Below, piece by piece: positions 34,365 through 44,371 of a stretch of DNA of 64,000 nucleotides (within the stretch, counting starts at the first letter, position 1; every line of letters starts with the position of its first letter). The notes beneath the pieces were generated by a model. It saw only the letters and a program-made list of their open reading frames with translations, had not been told where the DNA came from and ran no database searches. Origin of the DNA: Pseudomonadota bacterium (lineage in GTDB: Bacteria > Pseudomonadota > Alphaproteobacteria > Rhizobiales > Rhizobiaceae). The translations under genes were made by a program, and so were the position numbers. The DNA lies in assembly GCA_023451735.1 (NCBI GenBank), contig JAEXYH010000093.1, forward strand, positions 247,694 through 311,693. The letters are read 5' to 3'.

Positions 34365-36623
34365 ATGATGAGGCAGTACGAGCTTGTTGAACGGGTGCAG
34401 AAATACAAGCCCGATGCCAACGAAGCTCTTCTCAACAAGGCCTATGTTTACGCCATGCAGAAGCATGGCCAGCAGAAGCGCGCTTCCGGCGATCCCTATA
34501 TATCCCATCCGCTCGAAGTCGCGGCCATCCTCACCGACATGCATCTCGACGAGTCGACCATTGCGGTGGCGCTCCTGCATGACACGATCGAGGACACGAC
34601 GGCCACCCGCGCCGAGATCGACGAACTGTTCGGTGAGGATATCGGTCGTCTCGTCGAGGGTCTGACCAAGCTGAAGCGCCTCGACCTTGTGTCGAAAAAG
34701 GCCAAGCAGGCCGAAAACCTGCGCAAGCTGCTGCTCGCCATTTCCGATGACGTGCGCGTGCTTCTCGTCAAGCTCGCCGATCGCCTGCACAACATGCGCA
34801 CGCTTGACCATATGAAGGCCGAGCAGAAGGCACGTATTTCCGAAGAGACGATGGATATCTACGCGCCGCTCGCCGGCCGCATGGGTATGCAGGACATGCG
34901 CGACGAGCTGGAGGACTTGTCCTTCCAGTATATCAATCCGGAAGCCTATGAGACGGTCACGCAGCGCCTTGCTGATCTGTCGGCGCGCAACGAAGGCCTG
35001 ATCAAGAAGATCGAGGACGAGCTGCGCGAGCTTCTGGTCGCCAATGGCCTCAACGGCACCTTCGTCAAGGGACGGCAGAAGAAGCCTTATTCGGTCTTCC
35101 GCAAGATGCAGTCGAAATCTCTGTCCTTCGAACAGCTGTCGGATGTCTACGGTTTCCGCATCATCGTTGATGATGTCGCCTGCTGCTACAAGGCGCTCGG
35201 CATCGTTCATACCCGCTGGCGCGTCGTTCCCGGCCGCTTCAAGGATTATATCTCGAACCCGAAGCAGAACGATTACCGCTCGATCCACACGACCATTGTC
35301 GGCCCGTCGCGCCAGCGTATCGAACTGCAGATACGCACCCAGCTGATGCAGGAAATCGCCGAATACGGCATCGCCGCGCATACGCTCTACAAGGACGGCC
35401 AATCAGTTGCGGGAAGGGGGCCCGCCAAGAGCGACGAGCTGCTGCCGAAGGAATCGAATGCCTATTCCTGGCTGCGCCATACGATCGAATCGCTGGCCGA
35501 GGGCGACAACCCGGAAGAATTCCTCGAGCACACCAAGCTCGAACTTTTTCAGGATCAGGTCTTCTGCTTCACCCCGAAGGGCAAGCTGATCGCGCTGCCG
35601 CGAGGTGCGACCCCGATCGACTTCGCCTATGCGGTTCACACCAATATCGGCGACACCACCGTCGGCGCCAAGATCAACGGCCGCATCATGCCGCTCGTCA
35701 CCCGACTGAACAACGGCGACGAGGTAGAGATCATCCGTTCCGGCGTGCAGGTGCCCCCGGCCGCCTGGGAAGAGATCGTCGTCACCGGCAAGGCGCGTTC
35801 TGCGATCCGCCGCGCCACCCGCATGGCGATCCGCAAGCAATATGCCGGCCTCGGCCACCGCATTCTGGAGCGCACCTTCGAGCGCGCCGGAAAGGTCTTT
35901 TCCCGCGAGGCGTTGAAGCCCGCACTGCACCGTCTGGCGCAGAAGGATGTCGAGGACACGATCGCCTCGGTCGGCCGCGGCGAACTTTCTTCACTCGACG
36001 TGCTGCGCGCCGTCTTCCCGGATTACAAGGACGAGCGCGTCACCGTAAAACCCTCCGCCGACGAAGGCTGGTTCAACGTCCCGAGCGGCTCCGGCATGAT
36101 GTTCAAGTTGCCTGCCAGATCGCAGACCGACCTGGAAAATGCCCAGGCCGCCGGACTGGTCGCCACGCTCATGCCGATCCGTGGTCTGTCATCCAACACC
36201 CAGGTGCGGTTTGCCCCGAGCGGTGCCGTCCCCGGCGATCGCATCGTCGGCATCATGGACGCAGGCAAGAGCAAGGGTATCACCATCTACCCGATCCAGG
36301 CGCCGGCTTTGCAGAAATTCGATGACGAGCCGGAACGCTGGATCGATGTCCGCTGGGATCTCGACGAGGCCAACAAGTCGCGGTTCCCGGCAAAACTCGC
36401 GGTCAACACGATCAACGAACCCGGCACGCTTGCAACCGTCGCCAGGACGATCGCCGGTCTGGACATCAACATCCGCACTCTCGCCATGGGTTCAAATCGC
36501 GCCGATGATTTCTCCGAGATCACGATGGAAATCGAGGTCTGGGACCTGCGCCAGCTCAACCAGCTTCTGTCGCAGCTGAAGGAGCTCGACTGTGTGGCAA
36601 ACCTCAAGCGGATTTACGATTGA
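34365..36623 (+). CDS. rel: Bifunctional (p)ppGpp synthetase/hydrolase
   Basis: This 752-residue protein has the full RSH layout. The HD hydrolase domain (motif HDTIED at 72-77) is followed by the synthetase domain with GRQKKPYSVFRKM near 240 and NDYRSIHT near 305, the TGS domain near 390-450, and a C-terminal ACT domain (about 675-750). It makes and degrades the stringent alarmone, as the single long RSH protein typical of alphaproteobacteria. It follows rpoZ. Two ATG codons stand at the start; either could be used. Confidence 0.96.
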   Translation: MMRQYELVERVQKYKPDANEALLNKAYVYAMQKHGQQKRASGDPYISHPLEVAAILTDMHLDESTIAVALLHDTIEDTTATRAEIDELFGEDIGRLVEGLTKLKRLDLVSKKAKQAENLRKLLLAISDDVRVLLVKLADRLHNMRTLDHMKAEQKARISEETMDIYAPLAGRMGMQDMRDELEDLSFQYINPEAYETVTQRLADLSARNEGLIKKIEDELRELLVANGLNGTFVKGRQKKPYSVFRKMQSKSLSFEQLSDVYGFRIIVDDVACCYKALGIVHTRWRVVPGRFKDYISNPKQNDYRSIHTTIVGPSRQRIELQIRTQLMQEIAEYGIAAHTLYKDGQSVAGRGPAKSDELLPKESNAYSWLRHTIESLAEGDNPEEFLEHTKLELFQDQVFCFTPKGKLIALPRGATPIDFAYAVHTNIGDTTVGAKINGRIMPLVTRLNNGDEVEIIRSGVQVPPAAWEEIVVTGKARSAIRRATRMAIRKQYAGLGHRILERTFERAGKVFSREALKPALHRLAQKDVEDTIASVGRGELSSLDVLRAVFPDYKDERVTVKPSADEGWFNVPSGSGMMFKLPARSQTDLENAQAAGLVATLMPIRGLSSNTQVRFAPSGAVPGDRIVGIMDAGKSKGITIYPIQAPALQKFDDEPERWIDVRWDLDEANKSRFPAKLAVNTINEPGTLATVARTIAGLDINIRTLAMGSNRADDFSEITMEIEVWDLRQLNQLLSQLKELDCVANLKRIYD

Positions 36624-36793
36624 GAACAGGCCGTTCTGCGGTTATCAGGAGTTGACTGCTCTTGCGGTCGCCATGCCCGGACCACGGAGCTGCTTGCCGC
36701 GCTCTCCTCGCCTGCCGGAGACTGATCTGTACCGTCGCTGACGTGACAGAGGAGGGCTTTTGAGCTATCTTTCGCCATGTACGAGCGTTCGTT

Positions 36794-36820
36794 GGAGCGC
36801 CTTCGCGCTCCCCCATTTTG
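36794..36820 (+). terminator. Probable terminator after rel
   Basis: GGAGCGC and GCGCTCC form a perfect 7-bp stem closed by a CTTC loop, with CCCCATTTTGTT after it. It is about 170 bases past the rel stop. Confidence 0.6.
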
Positions 36821-36854
36821 TTCTGTCGGATGACGGGTTTTGGGAGGCAATGAC

Positions 36855-37925
36855 ATGGTACATCTCGATGAAAACAAACTTAATTCTTTCGTTGGCAAGA
36901 TGCTCGGCGATCTCGGCGGTGCGTATAGTGTCCCGACAGCCAGGATCGGCCTGCGGCTGGGCCTGTTCGCGACACTGCATCGTTTAGGGGCCGCGACCGC
37001 CGCGGATCTGGCGAGTGCGGCAGGCGGGCTGACCGAGCGATATGTCAGGGAGTGGGCATTGGCACAGGCTGCCAATGGATACATCGACTACGACAGCGGC
37101 ACCCGGATGTTCAGCCTCTCGCCCGAGCAGGCGATGGTCTTCGTGAACCGGGATAGTCCTGTATACATGGAAGGCGCGTTTGATCTCGTGGCCGCGATGA
37201 TCGAGGGGGAGCCGAAGGTTGAGCGATCATTTCGGACCGGCTCAGGTGTCCGGTGGGGAGATACCGCGGGATGCCTGTTCTGCGCGGTCGGAGCGTTCTT
37301 CCGCCCAAGCTACGTCAACAACATCGTCCAGCTCTGGCTGCCTGCTCTTCAAGGCGTCGAGGACAAGCTCACGGCAGGCGCAAAGGTTGCCGATGTCGGC
37401 TGCGGTGTCGGGTTTTCGACGATCCTCATGGCCAAGGCGTACCCGAATTCCAGCTTCGTCGGTTACGACTTCCACGAGCCGTCGATCGCGGAAGCCAATG
37501 GCCATGCCAAGTCCCACGGGGTGGATGGCCGGGTGAAGTTTGTTGCAGCCGCCGCCAAGGACATCAAAGAAACCGACTATGACCTAGTGACCAGTTTCGA
37601 CTGTCTGCATGACATGGGAGACCCGAGAGGCTGCGCCGATCGTATGCGCCTGATCCTCAAGAAGGATGGCACATGGATGATCGTGGAGCCTGTGGCAGGC
37701 GACCGTCCCGAAGACAACATGAACCCCGTTGGTCGCCTCTATTACAACGCATCAACGATGATCTGCGTCCCGACCTCGCTGGATCAGGAAGTCGCCGAAG
37801 GTCTGGGTGCGCAGGCGGGGGAGGAGAAACTCACCGAGGTTATCCATTCCGGTGGCTTCAAGCATGTCAGGAGGGCGTTCACGGGGCCATTCAACATGGT
37901 CCTGGAGGCCCGCGTTTCGGCATGA
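36855..37925 (+). CDS. SAM-dependent methyltransferase with winged-helix N-terminus
   Basis: This 356-residue protein has an N-terminal winged-helix dimerisation part (about 10-90, with LGLFATLHRLG and TERYVREWALAQAANGYI) and a class I methyltransferase domain. The SAM-binding motif VADVGCGVGFST is near 180. The layout is that of O-methyltransferase-like or Rv2003c-like enzymes. The substrate is not known. GGGAGG lies about 7 bases before the ATG. Neighbours give no pathway clue, and it sits at the start of what looks like an inserted block after rel. Confidence 0.82.
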   Translation: MVHLDENKLNSFVGKMLGDLGGAYSVPTARIGLRLGLFATLHRLGAATAADLASAAGGLTERYVREWALAQAANGYIDYDSGTRMFSLSPEQAMVFVNRDSPVYMEGAFDLVAAMIEGEPKVERSFRTGSGVRWGDTAGCLFCAVGAFFRPSYVNNIVQLWLPALQGVEDKLTAGAKVADVGCGVGFSTILMAKAYPNSSFVGYDFHEPSIAEANGHAKSHGVDGRVKFVAAAAKDIKETDYDLVTSFDCLHDMGDPRGCADRMRLILKKDGTWMIVEPVAGDRPEDNMNPVGRLYYNASTMICVPTSLDQEVAEGLGAQAGEEKLTEVIHSGGFKHVRRAFTGPFNMVLEARVSA

Positions 37926-37979
37926 TCGAAAGGGACGATGGAACTCTCGTCTGGTCGCAGGTGCCCGTTGCCCCGATGA

Positions 37980-38011
37980 GTGAGACGGGTCATCGACGAC
38001 GCCCGTCTCAC
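37980..38011. terminator. Hairpin between methyltransferase and uppP
   Basis: GTGAGACGGG and CCCGTCTCAC form a perfect 10-bp stem with a 12-base loop between convergent stops. There is no strong T run, so it may work as a two-way terminator or as mRNA-end protection. Confidence 0.55.
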
Positions 38012-38028
38012 AAGTCCGGCATTCTTCC

Positions 38029-38862
38029 TCAGATAGGGCTTACATAACCGAACCCGAGCAGTCCCAGCAGCACCACGCCAAGCGCCACGCGATACCAGAC
38101 GAAGGGCATGTAGCTCCTGGTCGAGACGAGTTTCAGGAACCAGACGATGACGGCGTATCCGACGACGAAGGCGATCAGCGTCGCAAGCGCGGTCGGGCCG
38201 GCGGCAACTGCTGTTTCCTCGCCCAGCGTCTTGAACAGCTGATAGAAGCCCGAGCCAAAGACGGCGGGAACGGCAAGAAGGAATGAATAGCGGGCCGCCG
38301 CTTCACGTGTGTAACCCATCAGGAGGCCGGCGGTGATCGTGCCGCCGGAGCGGGAGACGCCGGGGATAAGAGCCATGGCCTGTGCGAAACCGAAGATGAT
38401 GCCGTCGCGCCAGATGAGTTGTTTCAGCGCATATTTCTTCTTGCCGATCCGGTCGGCCCAGCCGAGGATCAGGCCGAAGACGATGAGCATCACGGCGGTG
38501 ATGTACATATTGCGCAGGCCGTGCTCGATCTGGTCCTTGAAACCGAGCCCGAGAATGACGATCGGCAGCGAGCCGATGATGATCAGCCAGCCCATCCGGG
38601 CGGCATCCTTGTCATATTCACCGAGCCTGAACACCTGACGCAGCCAGGCGGTCGCAATCCCCATGATGTCCTTCCAGAAATAGACGAGAACCGCCGTCTC
38701 CGTGCCGATCTGGGTGATGGCCGTGAATGCCGCGCCTGGATCGGTGCCCGATGGCAGGAATTCGCCGAGGATGCGCAGATGCGCGCTGGAGGAAACCGGC
38801 AGGAATTCGGTCAGTCCCTGGACAAGTCCGAGGATGGCGGCATCAGTCCAACTCACGCTCAT
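38029..38862 (-). CDS. uppP: Undecaprenyl-diphosphatase
   Basis: This 277-residue membrane protein is UppP/BacA. The first conserved region, [13 protein letters not shown] (near 16-28), and the second, [16 protein letters not shown] (near 166), carry the catalytic glutamate, serine and arginine. It removes one phosphate from undecaprenyl diphosphate so that the carrier can be reused for peptidoglycan and lipopolysaccharide. Bacitracin resistance often follows. About eight membrane helices are visible. Confidence 0.95.
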   Translation of the reverse strand: MSVSWTDAAILGLVQGLTEFLPVSSSAHLRILGEFLPSGTDPGAAFTAITQIGTETAVLVYFWKDIMGIATAWLRQVFRLGEYDKDAARMGWLIIIGSLPIVILGLGFKDQIEHGLRNMYITAVMLIVFGLILGWADRIGKKKYALKQLIWRDGIIFGFAQAMALIPGVSRSGGTITAGLLMGYTREAAARYSFLLAVPAVFGSGFYQLFKTLGEETAVAAGPTALATLIAFVVGYAVIVWFLKLVSTRSYMPFVWYRVALGVVLLGLLGFGYVSPI

Positions 38863-39157
38863 GGCAGCTCCGAAGGTTGGGGATAGGCTTCAAGGATAAG
38901 ACGAGATTTCCGGGGAGAGGCTGGAAATCATATTTGCATAGGTCTGGCAGCTTGCGATCGTCAAGCTGCAAAGCTTGGAACCGCTCAATGTGACAATTCT
39001 ACGGTACACGATGCATGTCTCAAACATATCACGGGTATTCGTAGGCTCGCGGGTTCGAAGCCGGCCTGCTGGTCGCATCTGATCGTTCACGCAAACGGGC
39101 CGGATTGATGGATTTTTCAACGCTGAGAATATGCGGCGCTGATCGTGCCGCGCCACG

Positions 39158-40105
39158 TCAGCACTTGTTGAAATTGATCGTGTTGATGACGTTGTTATAG
39201 TCCTGCAGCAACTGCGTCGCGTCCTGCCGTTCGGCAGACATCATCTGGAATTGAGAGTTCTTCTTGTCTTCCTCGTAACGACCGTTTTCCGTTCGCAGAA
39301 TGATCTGGCGGCCGGTGGCAAGATAGGCGTTGATGTTCAGCATCATCGATGAGCATCCGGCATTATTCGCCTCGCGCACCTTGGCATCATAGCCCGTCGC
39401 CATCGTGTTGAACTGGTCGAGCGAAACCTTGAAAGGCTCCTTCTTGTCACCCAGACCATTGCCCTGGAGAAAACCGTCGGCAGCATCCATGCTGCTCTTG
39501 ATGTGATAGATCATGCCGATGCGGAAATAGTCGCGCGTATCCTTTTCCGCCTTGTCGAACTCGGCCTTGATCCGGGCGCGATCCTTGGCGTCGATGGCGC
39601 TCACAAAACCTGCCTGCGCGGTTGACAGCGCTTCCATGGCGGCAATGAAGGCCGGCTGGATTTCTCGTCCATGCGCGCCCTTGTCGCTCAGATAGGTTTT
39701 GGCCGCGATATAATTGCCCATGTCCCGGTCGAGCGGGTCCGCCTTGCCGAGCGCCTCGCCATAGGCAAGGGCAGGAGCATCGAGTTCGGGCATGTCAGGC
39801 TTCATTGCGCGGGCCTTGTCCAGCCGCTCCTTGATCCGCGCCAGATCGTTGGTCGAATAGAACAGGTTGTCGTTCTTGTCCTTGCCGTCGAGGACGGGGC
39901 GGACGTAGCTCTGGTAGGTCGCCAGTTCCTTGGCATAGGATCGCTGCGCCGAATTGGCCACTTCGACATATTCGTTATACTTCAGCACCTCCGCCTGTTC
40001 GGCGGATGGCTGGTTTTCTTCGGTCTTGGCTGATTTGCCCTCGTCGCAGGCAGAAAGGGCAAGCACGCAGGCCGCAACGGCCAGCGATCGCATCATGGTC
40101 TTCAT
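39158..40105 (-). CDS. DUF3829 lipoprotein
   Basis: This 315-residue protein has a lipoprotein signal (LAVAACVLALSAC, lipid cysteine at residue 20). A helical DUF3829 (YiiG-like) domain spans roughly 40-310. It should be anchored in the inner or outer membrane, facing the periplasm. The family's function is unknown. GAGGAAA lies about 8 bases before the ATG at 40105, which is better than the TTG just upstream. It stands alone. Confidence 0.83.
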   Translation of the reverse strand: MKTMMRSLAVAACVLALSACDEGKSAKTEENQPSAEQAEVLKYNEYVEVANSAQRSYAKELATYQSYVRPVLDGKDKNDNLFYSTNDLARIKERLDKARAMKPDMPELDAPALAYGEALGKADPLDRDMGNYIAAKTYLSDKGAHGREIQPAFIAAMEALSTAQAGFVSAIDAKDRARIKAEFDKAEKDTRDYFRIGMIYHIKSSMDAADGFLQGNGLGDKKEPFKVSLDQFNTMATGYDAKVREANNAGCSSMMLNINAYLATGRQIILRTENGRYEEDKKNSQFQMMSAERQDATQLLQDYNNVINTINFNKC

Positions 40106-40556
40106 CAAATTTTCCTCGTAATAAATCTAAGTGTGAAACCACTTCGATCGGCCGCCGCTCTGGAAACGGCAGCATGTAGAGATGGCCTGGGCGGGTGCTC
40201 TGGCCGGTCTGGTTTCATCCTGTTTGAAGTCGGATGTTTGCCGGAAGTACCTCCTTGTCATTGGTGGCGTCTGACGCCTGTCAAGCCGAGCCATGTCGAC
40301 CGGGCGGTGCACGCCCATTGATCCCACGATCCATTGAAACTACGGGGGATTTTATCGTCTACGCCGGAAAGCCCGCGCTCGGACTAGCGTCGATCATCGA
40401 AATTACATGATCTCAAGACGATGAGAATGCTTCCTATCGGCGCAAGGCCGGCTTGTCATCCCGAAAGGACCGGAGCGCCGAAATTTCCTTTCAGACAAAA
40501 TGCAAACGGGCCGGATTGCTCCGGCCCGTTTCCCAATTCGGCATGCTGCCCGTTAA
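40106..40556. other. 450-base gap between lipoprotein and SMP-30 genes
   Basis: I see no gene in this stretch. It contains several small palindromes (GGCGT ctg ACGCC near 40267 and GGCGG/CCCGCC-type runs) and ends with the SMP-30 terminator. It presumably includes the lipoprotein promoter, but no element stands out. Confidence 0.4.
40502..40533 (-). terminator. Terminator of the SMP-30 gene
   Basis: AAACGGGCCGG and CCGGCCCGTTT form a perfect 11-bp stem with a 6-base loop, about 25 bases past the stop on the minus strand, with T-rich bases after it. Confidence 0.85.
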
Positions 40557-41600
40557 TCAGACAGCGCCGCGGGTCTCGACATAAAGTGCGTAGACCGAGT
40601 GGCTGGACGCCATGTAGAGGCGGTTCTTCTTCTTGCCGCCGAAGACGAGGTTCGGGCAGCGCTCCGGCAACTTGATGAAGCCGATTGCCTTGCCGTCCTT
40701 GTTGAACACCTTGACGCCGTTCAGCTCTTCCGGCTTGGCGCCGGCGGCACCCGAGGAGCCCCAGCCGCACCACAGGTTGCCGTCGACATCGACCTTGAAC
40801 CCGTCGAGGCCGCCATTGTCGTCAGCAGTGATCAGCGCCTTTTTGTTGGAAACGGTCTTGCCGTCCTTGGACACGTCGTAAGACCACACGATGCGGTAAG
40901 GCTGTGCACGGCCTTCAACCACATAAAGCTTCTTCTCGTCTTCGGAGAAGGCAATACCGTTCGGGCCTTTCAGTTCGTCGGTGATCAGCGACAGTTCGCC
41001 TTCCGCAGAGATGCGATAGACGGAATGCGGCAATTCCGGATCGGCCTTTTCGCCTTCCCACATGCCACCGATACCGAACGGCGGGTCAGTGAACCACAGC
41101 GAGCCGTCCGACTTGCAGACGATGTCGTTCGGCGAGTTGAGCTTCTTGCCCTTGTAGTTGTCGGCCAGAACCGTGATCGAACCGTCATGTTCGGTGCGGG
41201 TGACGCGGCGGGTCAGATGCTCGCAAGCAATCAGGCGGCCCTGAAGGTCGCGGCAATGGCCGTTGGCATAGTTCGAGTTGGCGTCGAACACGCTCCAGGT
41301 CTCGTTCGTTTCGTCGAACTTCATCACCCGGTTGTTCGGGATATCGCTGACCAGCAGATATTTGCCGTCACCGAAATAGACTGGGCCTTCCAGCCAGCGG
41401 GCGCCGGTTGCGACCTGTTCCAGCGAGGCGCTGGCGACGCGATATTTTGCAAAGCTCGGGTCGAGAACCTGAATGGCCGGATCGGGATAGATCGGGGAGG
41501 GGGTGAAGCTGATGGCCTGCGCGGAGGCGATCTTGGTAGTGACGGCGGTTGCTGCTGCGACGGCACCGAATGTCATGAGGTTGCGGCGGCTAAGATCCAC
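40557..41600 (-). CDS. Tat-exported SMP-30/gluconolactonase-family protein
   Basis: This 347-residue protein has a twin-arginine signal (SRRNLMTFGAVAAATAV, cleavage near the ASAQA at 25-29). A six-bladed propeller of the SMP-30/gluconolactonase family follows: LEGPVYFGDGKYLLVSDIPNNR near 68, LNSPNDIVCKSDGSLWFTDP near 152, and GPNGIAFSEDEKKLYVVE near 208. The metal-site residues (Glu, Asn, Asp) are in these segments. It should hydrolyse a sugar lactone or related ester in the periplasm. The start is GTG with AAGGA upstream. Confidence 0.87.
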   Translation of the reverse strand: MDLSRRNLMTFGAVAAATAVTTKIASAQAISFTPSPIYPDPAIQVLDPSFAKYRVASASLEQVATGARWLEGPVYFGDGKYLLVSDIPNNRVMKFDETNETWSVFDANSNYANGHCRDLQGRLIACEHLTRRVTRTEHDGSITVLADNYKGKKLNSPNDIVCKSDGSLWFTDPPFGIGGMWEGEKADPELPHSVYRISAEGELSLITDELKGPNGIAFSEDEKKLYVVEGRAQPYRIVWSYDVSKDGKTVSNKKALITADDNGGLDGFKVDVDGNLWCGWGSSGAAGAKPEELNGVKVFNKDGKAIGFIKLPERCPNLVFGGKKKNRLYMASSHSVYALYVETRGAV

Positions 41601-41979
41601 GGGAAAAGTCCTTCGATAATAGTCGTTGATTTCATATCAATCTGCCCGTTTGCGGGAGGCGGCAATCATGGCCTGTGCGCCCTGTTAGCGTTCTGACATT
41701 GTGCGTCGCAACATAAAACTGTGGCATTCTGCCCCCATGATTAAGGAGGGATGAAAAAGCAGCCGGGCTATCAAGGCTCGGATTCTTCACGTTTGCCAAA
41801 AACTATAACGCACTGCAGCAAATGTAAGATTTTTTTATGAAATTCGCCCTAGGGTGCCGGCAGGACACGTGATCGCTGGCCGATCCTTCACGCGCATGAT
41901 GCGCGCCGTCAAAGACGGTTCCTGCATTTCTTCCCTTTCCCCGAATGCGTGTTTTCAGTTTTCCTGAGAAGGTCCCCCC
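41601..41979. promoter_or_regulatory. Upstream region of the first chemoreceptor
   Basis: There is no gene here. At 41824-41840 lies GTAAGATTTTTTTATGA, and 68 bases further the palindrome GCGCATGATGCGC (41892-41904), then CCGTC aaa GACGG. The first two elements recur in order and at similar spacing before the second chemoreceptor, so they are probably promoter and operator parts. GAGAAGG lies before the start codon. Confidence 0.5.
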
Positions 41980-43902
41980 ATGCTCAAGAACTTAAAGATC
42001 AAGACCAAGTTTTTGATGGCGATCGCCATCCTTGGCGTCATTTCACTTGCCGGCCTGCTGTTCGTCACTCAGCGGTTCAGTGCTGCAAACGAGTCCTATT
42101 CGAATTTCTTGCATAACGAGAGCACGGCTGCGACCTTCGTTCCGCGCGGTGCCGCCGGCATGTGGACGGCTACGACCTGGCTCAGCCGCGCCCTTGCGCA
42201 GGATCCGCAGTCCGCCGCCTTCAAGGATCTTTCCGAGCGTTTCGGCAAGGAAATCACCGGTGCGCGCGCCCGTCTGGCGCAGGTGCCCGGCCTCGTCCCG
42301 AGCCGTCAGGCCGCCACCGACGAGTTGCTGGCAGGCGCCGACAAGCTGAAGGCGATCGGTGACGATCTGCTGAAGGCTCACGTCGCCGGCGATGCAGCCA
42401 AGGTCAATGCTCTGGAAGCCGATCTCGATAAGGCCATCGTTGAACTGTCGCCGAAGTTCGGCGCGAGCAACGGCGCCATGGCGGACCTGATCAAGAACGG
42501 CGGCGACAAGCTGTCGGCTGAAGTCTCCTCCACCATCCAGTTCGCCATTATCGGCATGCTGATCGGCATTGCCGTAGCTATCGTGCTTTCGCTGACGATC
42601 GCCCAGAAGGGCATCACTGCTCCGATGGCGCGCCTGCGTGAACGCATGGCGTCGCTCGCTTCCGGTGAGACCCGCAGCGAGATCGACGGCCTCGACCGCA
42701 AGGATGAAATCGGCCAGATGGCTGAAGCGGTTGAAATCTTCCGCCATAATGCCCTTGAACGCACCCGCCTTGAGCAGGAAGCCGACGACAACCGCAGCCT
42801 GTCGGAAAAGGAACGCATCGAGCGCGAAGCCGCCAAGGCTCGCGAAGCCGGCGACGTCAAGTTCGCCGTCGATCATATCGCCCAGGCGCTGAGCCAGCTG
42901 TCGGACGGCAACGTTTCCTATCGCATCGAACAGCCGTTCACGGCAGCGCTCGATGGCGTCCGCAACGATTTCAACGCCTCGGCTTCCAAGCTTCAGGCAG
43001 CCCTTGAACAGGTCGCTGAAAACGCCCGCAGCATTGAGGCCGGTTCGGCCGAGATCAAGTCGGCAGCAGACGATCTTGCCAAGCGCACCGAACAGCAGGC
43101 AGCCTCGGTTGAAGAGACTGCAGCCGCTCTGGAGGAAATCACCACCACGGTGAAGGATGCAGCGCGCCGTGCCACGGAAGCCGGCAATCTGGTTGCCCGT
43201 ACCCGTCAGGGCGCGGAAAAGTCCGGCGAAGTCGTCCAGAATGCCGTCAAGGCGATGGAAGCGATCGAAAAGTCGTCTGGCGAGATCGGCAATATCATCG
43301 GTGTCATCGATGATATCGCCTTCCAGACGAACCTCCTTGCCTTGAACGCCGGTGTCGAAGCTGCCCGTGCGGGTGAAGCTGGCAAGGGGTTTGCGGTCGT
43401 TGCCCAGGAAGTTCGTGAGCTCGCCCAGCGGTCGGCAAATGCGGCCAAGGAGATCAAGACGCTGATCAACGCTTCGAACGAGCAGGTCCAGAACGGCGTG
43501 CATCTTGTCGGCGAGACCGGCAAGGCGCTGCAGACGATCGTCGGCGAGGTCCAGGAGATCAATCGCAACGTCAACGCCATCGTCGAGAGCGCGCAGGAAC
43601 AGTCTTCCGGCCTGCAGCAGATCAACACGGCGGTCAACACCATGGACCAGGACACGCAGAAGAATGCGGCCATGGTCGAGGAGCAGACCGCTGCAAGCCA
43701 TGGTCTTGCCCGCGACGCCGCCTCGCTTAACGCGCTTCTCGCCCAGTTCAAGCTGTCGGTTCAGACCTACAAGTCGACCGTCCGTGCTGTCCAGGCAAAC
43801 GAAATGCCCGCTGCTTCGCCGGCCCGCGCTCTTGGCCGCAAGCTGGCCGGCGCCTTCTCCGGCAACGCTGCGGTCAAGGCTGACAACTGGGAAGAGTTCT
43901 AA
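41980..43902 (+). CDS. Methyl-accepting chemotaxis protein, copy 1
   Basis: This 640-residue receptor has a first membrane helix (11-29), a helical periplasmic domain (30-186, four-helix-bundle-like), and a second helix (187-208). HAMP follows (209-262), then a second HAMP-like unit near 295-348. The long signalling coiled coil has the conserved tip (435-480: [20 protein letters not shown] in outline). It ends NWEEF, close to the NWETF tether that binds CheR/CheB. It should sense a periplasmic ligand and control CheA. The ligand is unknown. It has a strong terminator. Confidence 0.94.
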   Translation: MLKNLKIKTKFLMAIAILGVISLAGLLFVTQRFSAANESYSNFLHNESTAATFVPRGAAGMWTATTWLSRALAQDPQSAAFKDLSERFGKEITGARARLAQVPGLVPSRQAATDELLAGADKLKAIGDDLLKAHVAGDAAKVNALEADLDKAIVELSPKFGASNGAMADLIKNGGDKLSAEVSSTIQFAIIGMLIGIAVAIVLSLTIAQKGITAPMARLRERMASLASGETRSEIDGLDRKDEIGQMAEAVEIFRHNALERTRLEQEADDNRSLSEKERIEREAAKAREAGDVKFAVDHIAQALSQLSDGNVSYRIEQPFTAALDGVRNDFNASASKLQAALEQVAENARSIEAGSAEIKSAADDLAKRTEQQAASVEETAAALEEITTTVKDAARRATEAGNLVARTRQGAEKSGEVVQNAVKAMEAIEKSSGEIGNIIGVIDDIAFQTNLLALNAGVEAARAGEAGKGFAVVAQEVRELAQRSANAAKEIKTLINASNEQVQNGVHLVGETGKALQTIVGEVQEINRNVNAIVESAQEQSSGLQQINTAVNTMDQDTQKNAAMVEEQTAASHGLARDAASLNALLAQFKLSVQTYKSTVRAVQANEMPAASPARALGRKLAGAFSGNAAVKADNWEEF

Positions 43903-44371
43903 GCCCCACTCGTCCTTGCGACGATCCATTCGCGAAACGAAGAAAGGCCGCAGGCATTATGTCTGCGGCCTTTTCTTTTAGGAACGGCTTCTTGCGCGGA
44001 AGAACATTTGGCGTCTTCGCGCAGGCGCCGTGAGACGCATTTGAACGGCAGCTGCGACATTTTGCCGTGAAATGCATAAAAATCGATACAACGTAAGATT
44101 TTATTATCGAGCCTGGTTCTACGGTTCGCCCGGGACATTCGAGATACCCCCCTTGTTCTCAAGCGCGCATGATGTGCGCCGCCTCTCCAGGTCATATGGT
44201 TGGACGGCTCCTGTTTGGTTGGCTCTTTCGTCGGGAGCCTGCACTGCAATGCCAGGCGCCGGATTCCACGGTCGCAGGTGCTGCAGCAAATAGACTTGTG
44301 CATCGTGCCTCCGAGAGCCAGTCCGGCTTTCGGCTCGATGTGCTGGGTTCATCGCGTTGTGGAGGTATCCG
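43903..44371. promoter_or_regulatory. Region between the two chemoreceptor genes
   Basis: After the first receptor's terminator, no gene is visible. GTAAGATTTTATTATCGA (44093-44110) and GCGCATGATGTGC (44165-44177) repeat the two elements found upstream of copy 1, 72 bases apart. The second element lies about 200 bases before the start codon, much further than in copy 1. A GAGG site lies close before the ATG. Confidence 0.5.
43943..43980 (+). terminator. Terminator of chemoreceptor copy 1
   Basis: AAAGGCCGCAG and CTGCGGCCTTT form a perfect 11-bp stem with a 9-base loop, followed by TTTTCTTTTA. Confidence 0.92.

Noticed and set aside
39040..39075. GGGTTCGAAGCC, a T-loop-like string suggesting a tRNA
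   Set aside because: The flanks do not form a T-stem of five pairs, and no acceptor, D or anticodon arms can be built around it.
42043..43929. 628-residue open frame opposite chemoreceptor copy 1
   Set aside because: It is a shadow of GC-rich, repetitive coiled-coil codons. The sense-strand receptor explains the sequence fully.
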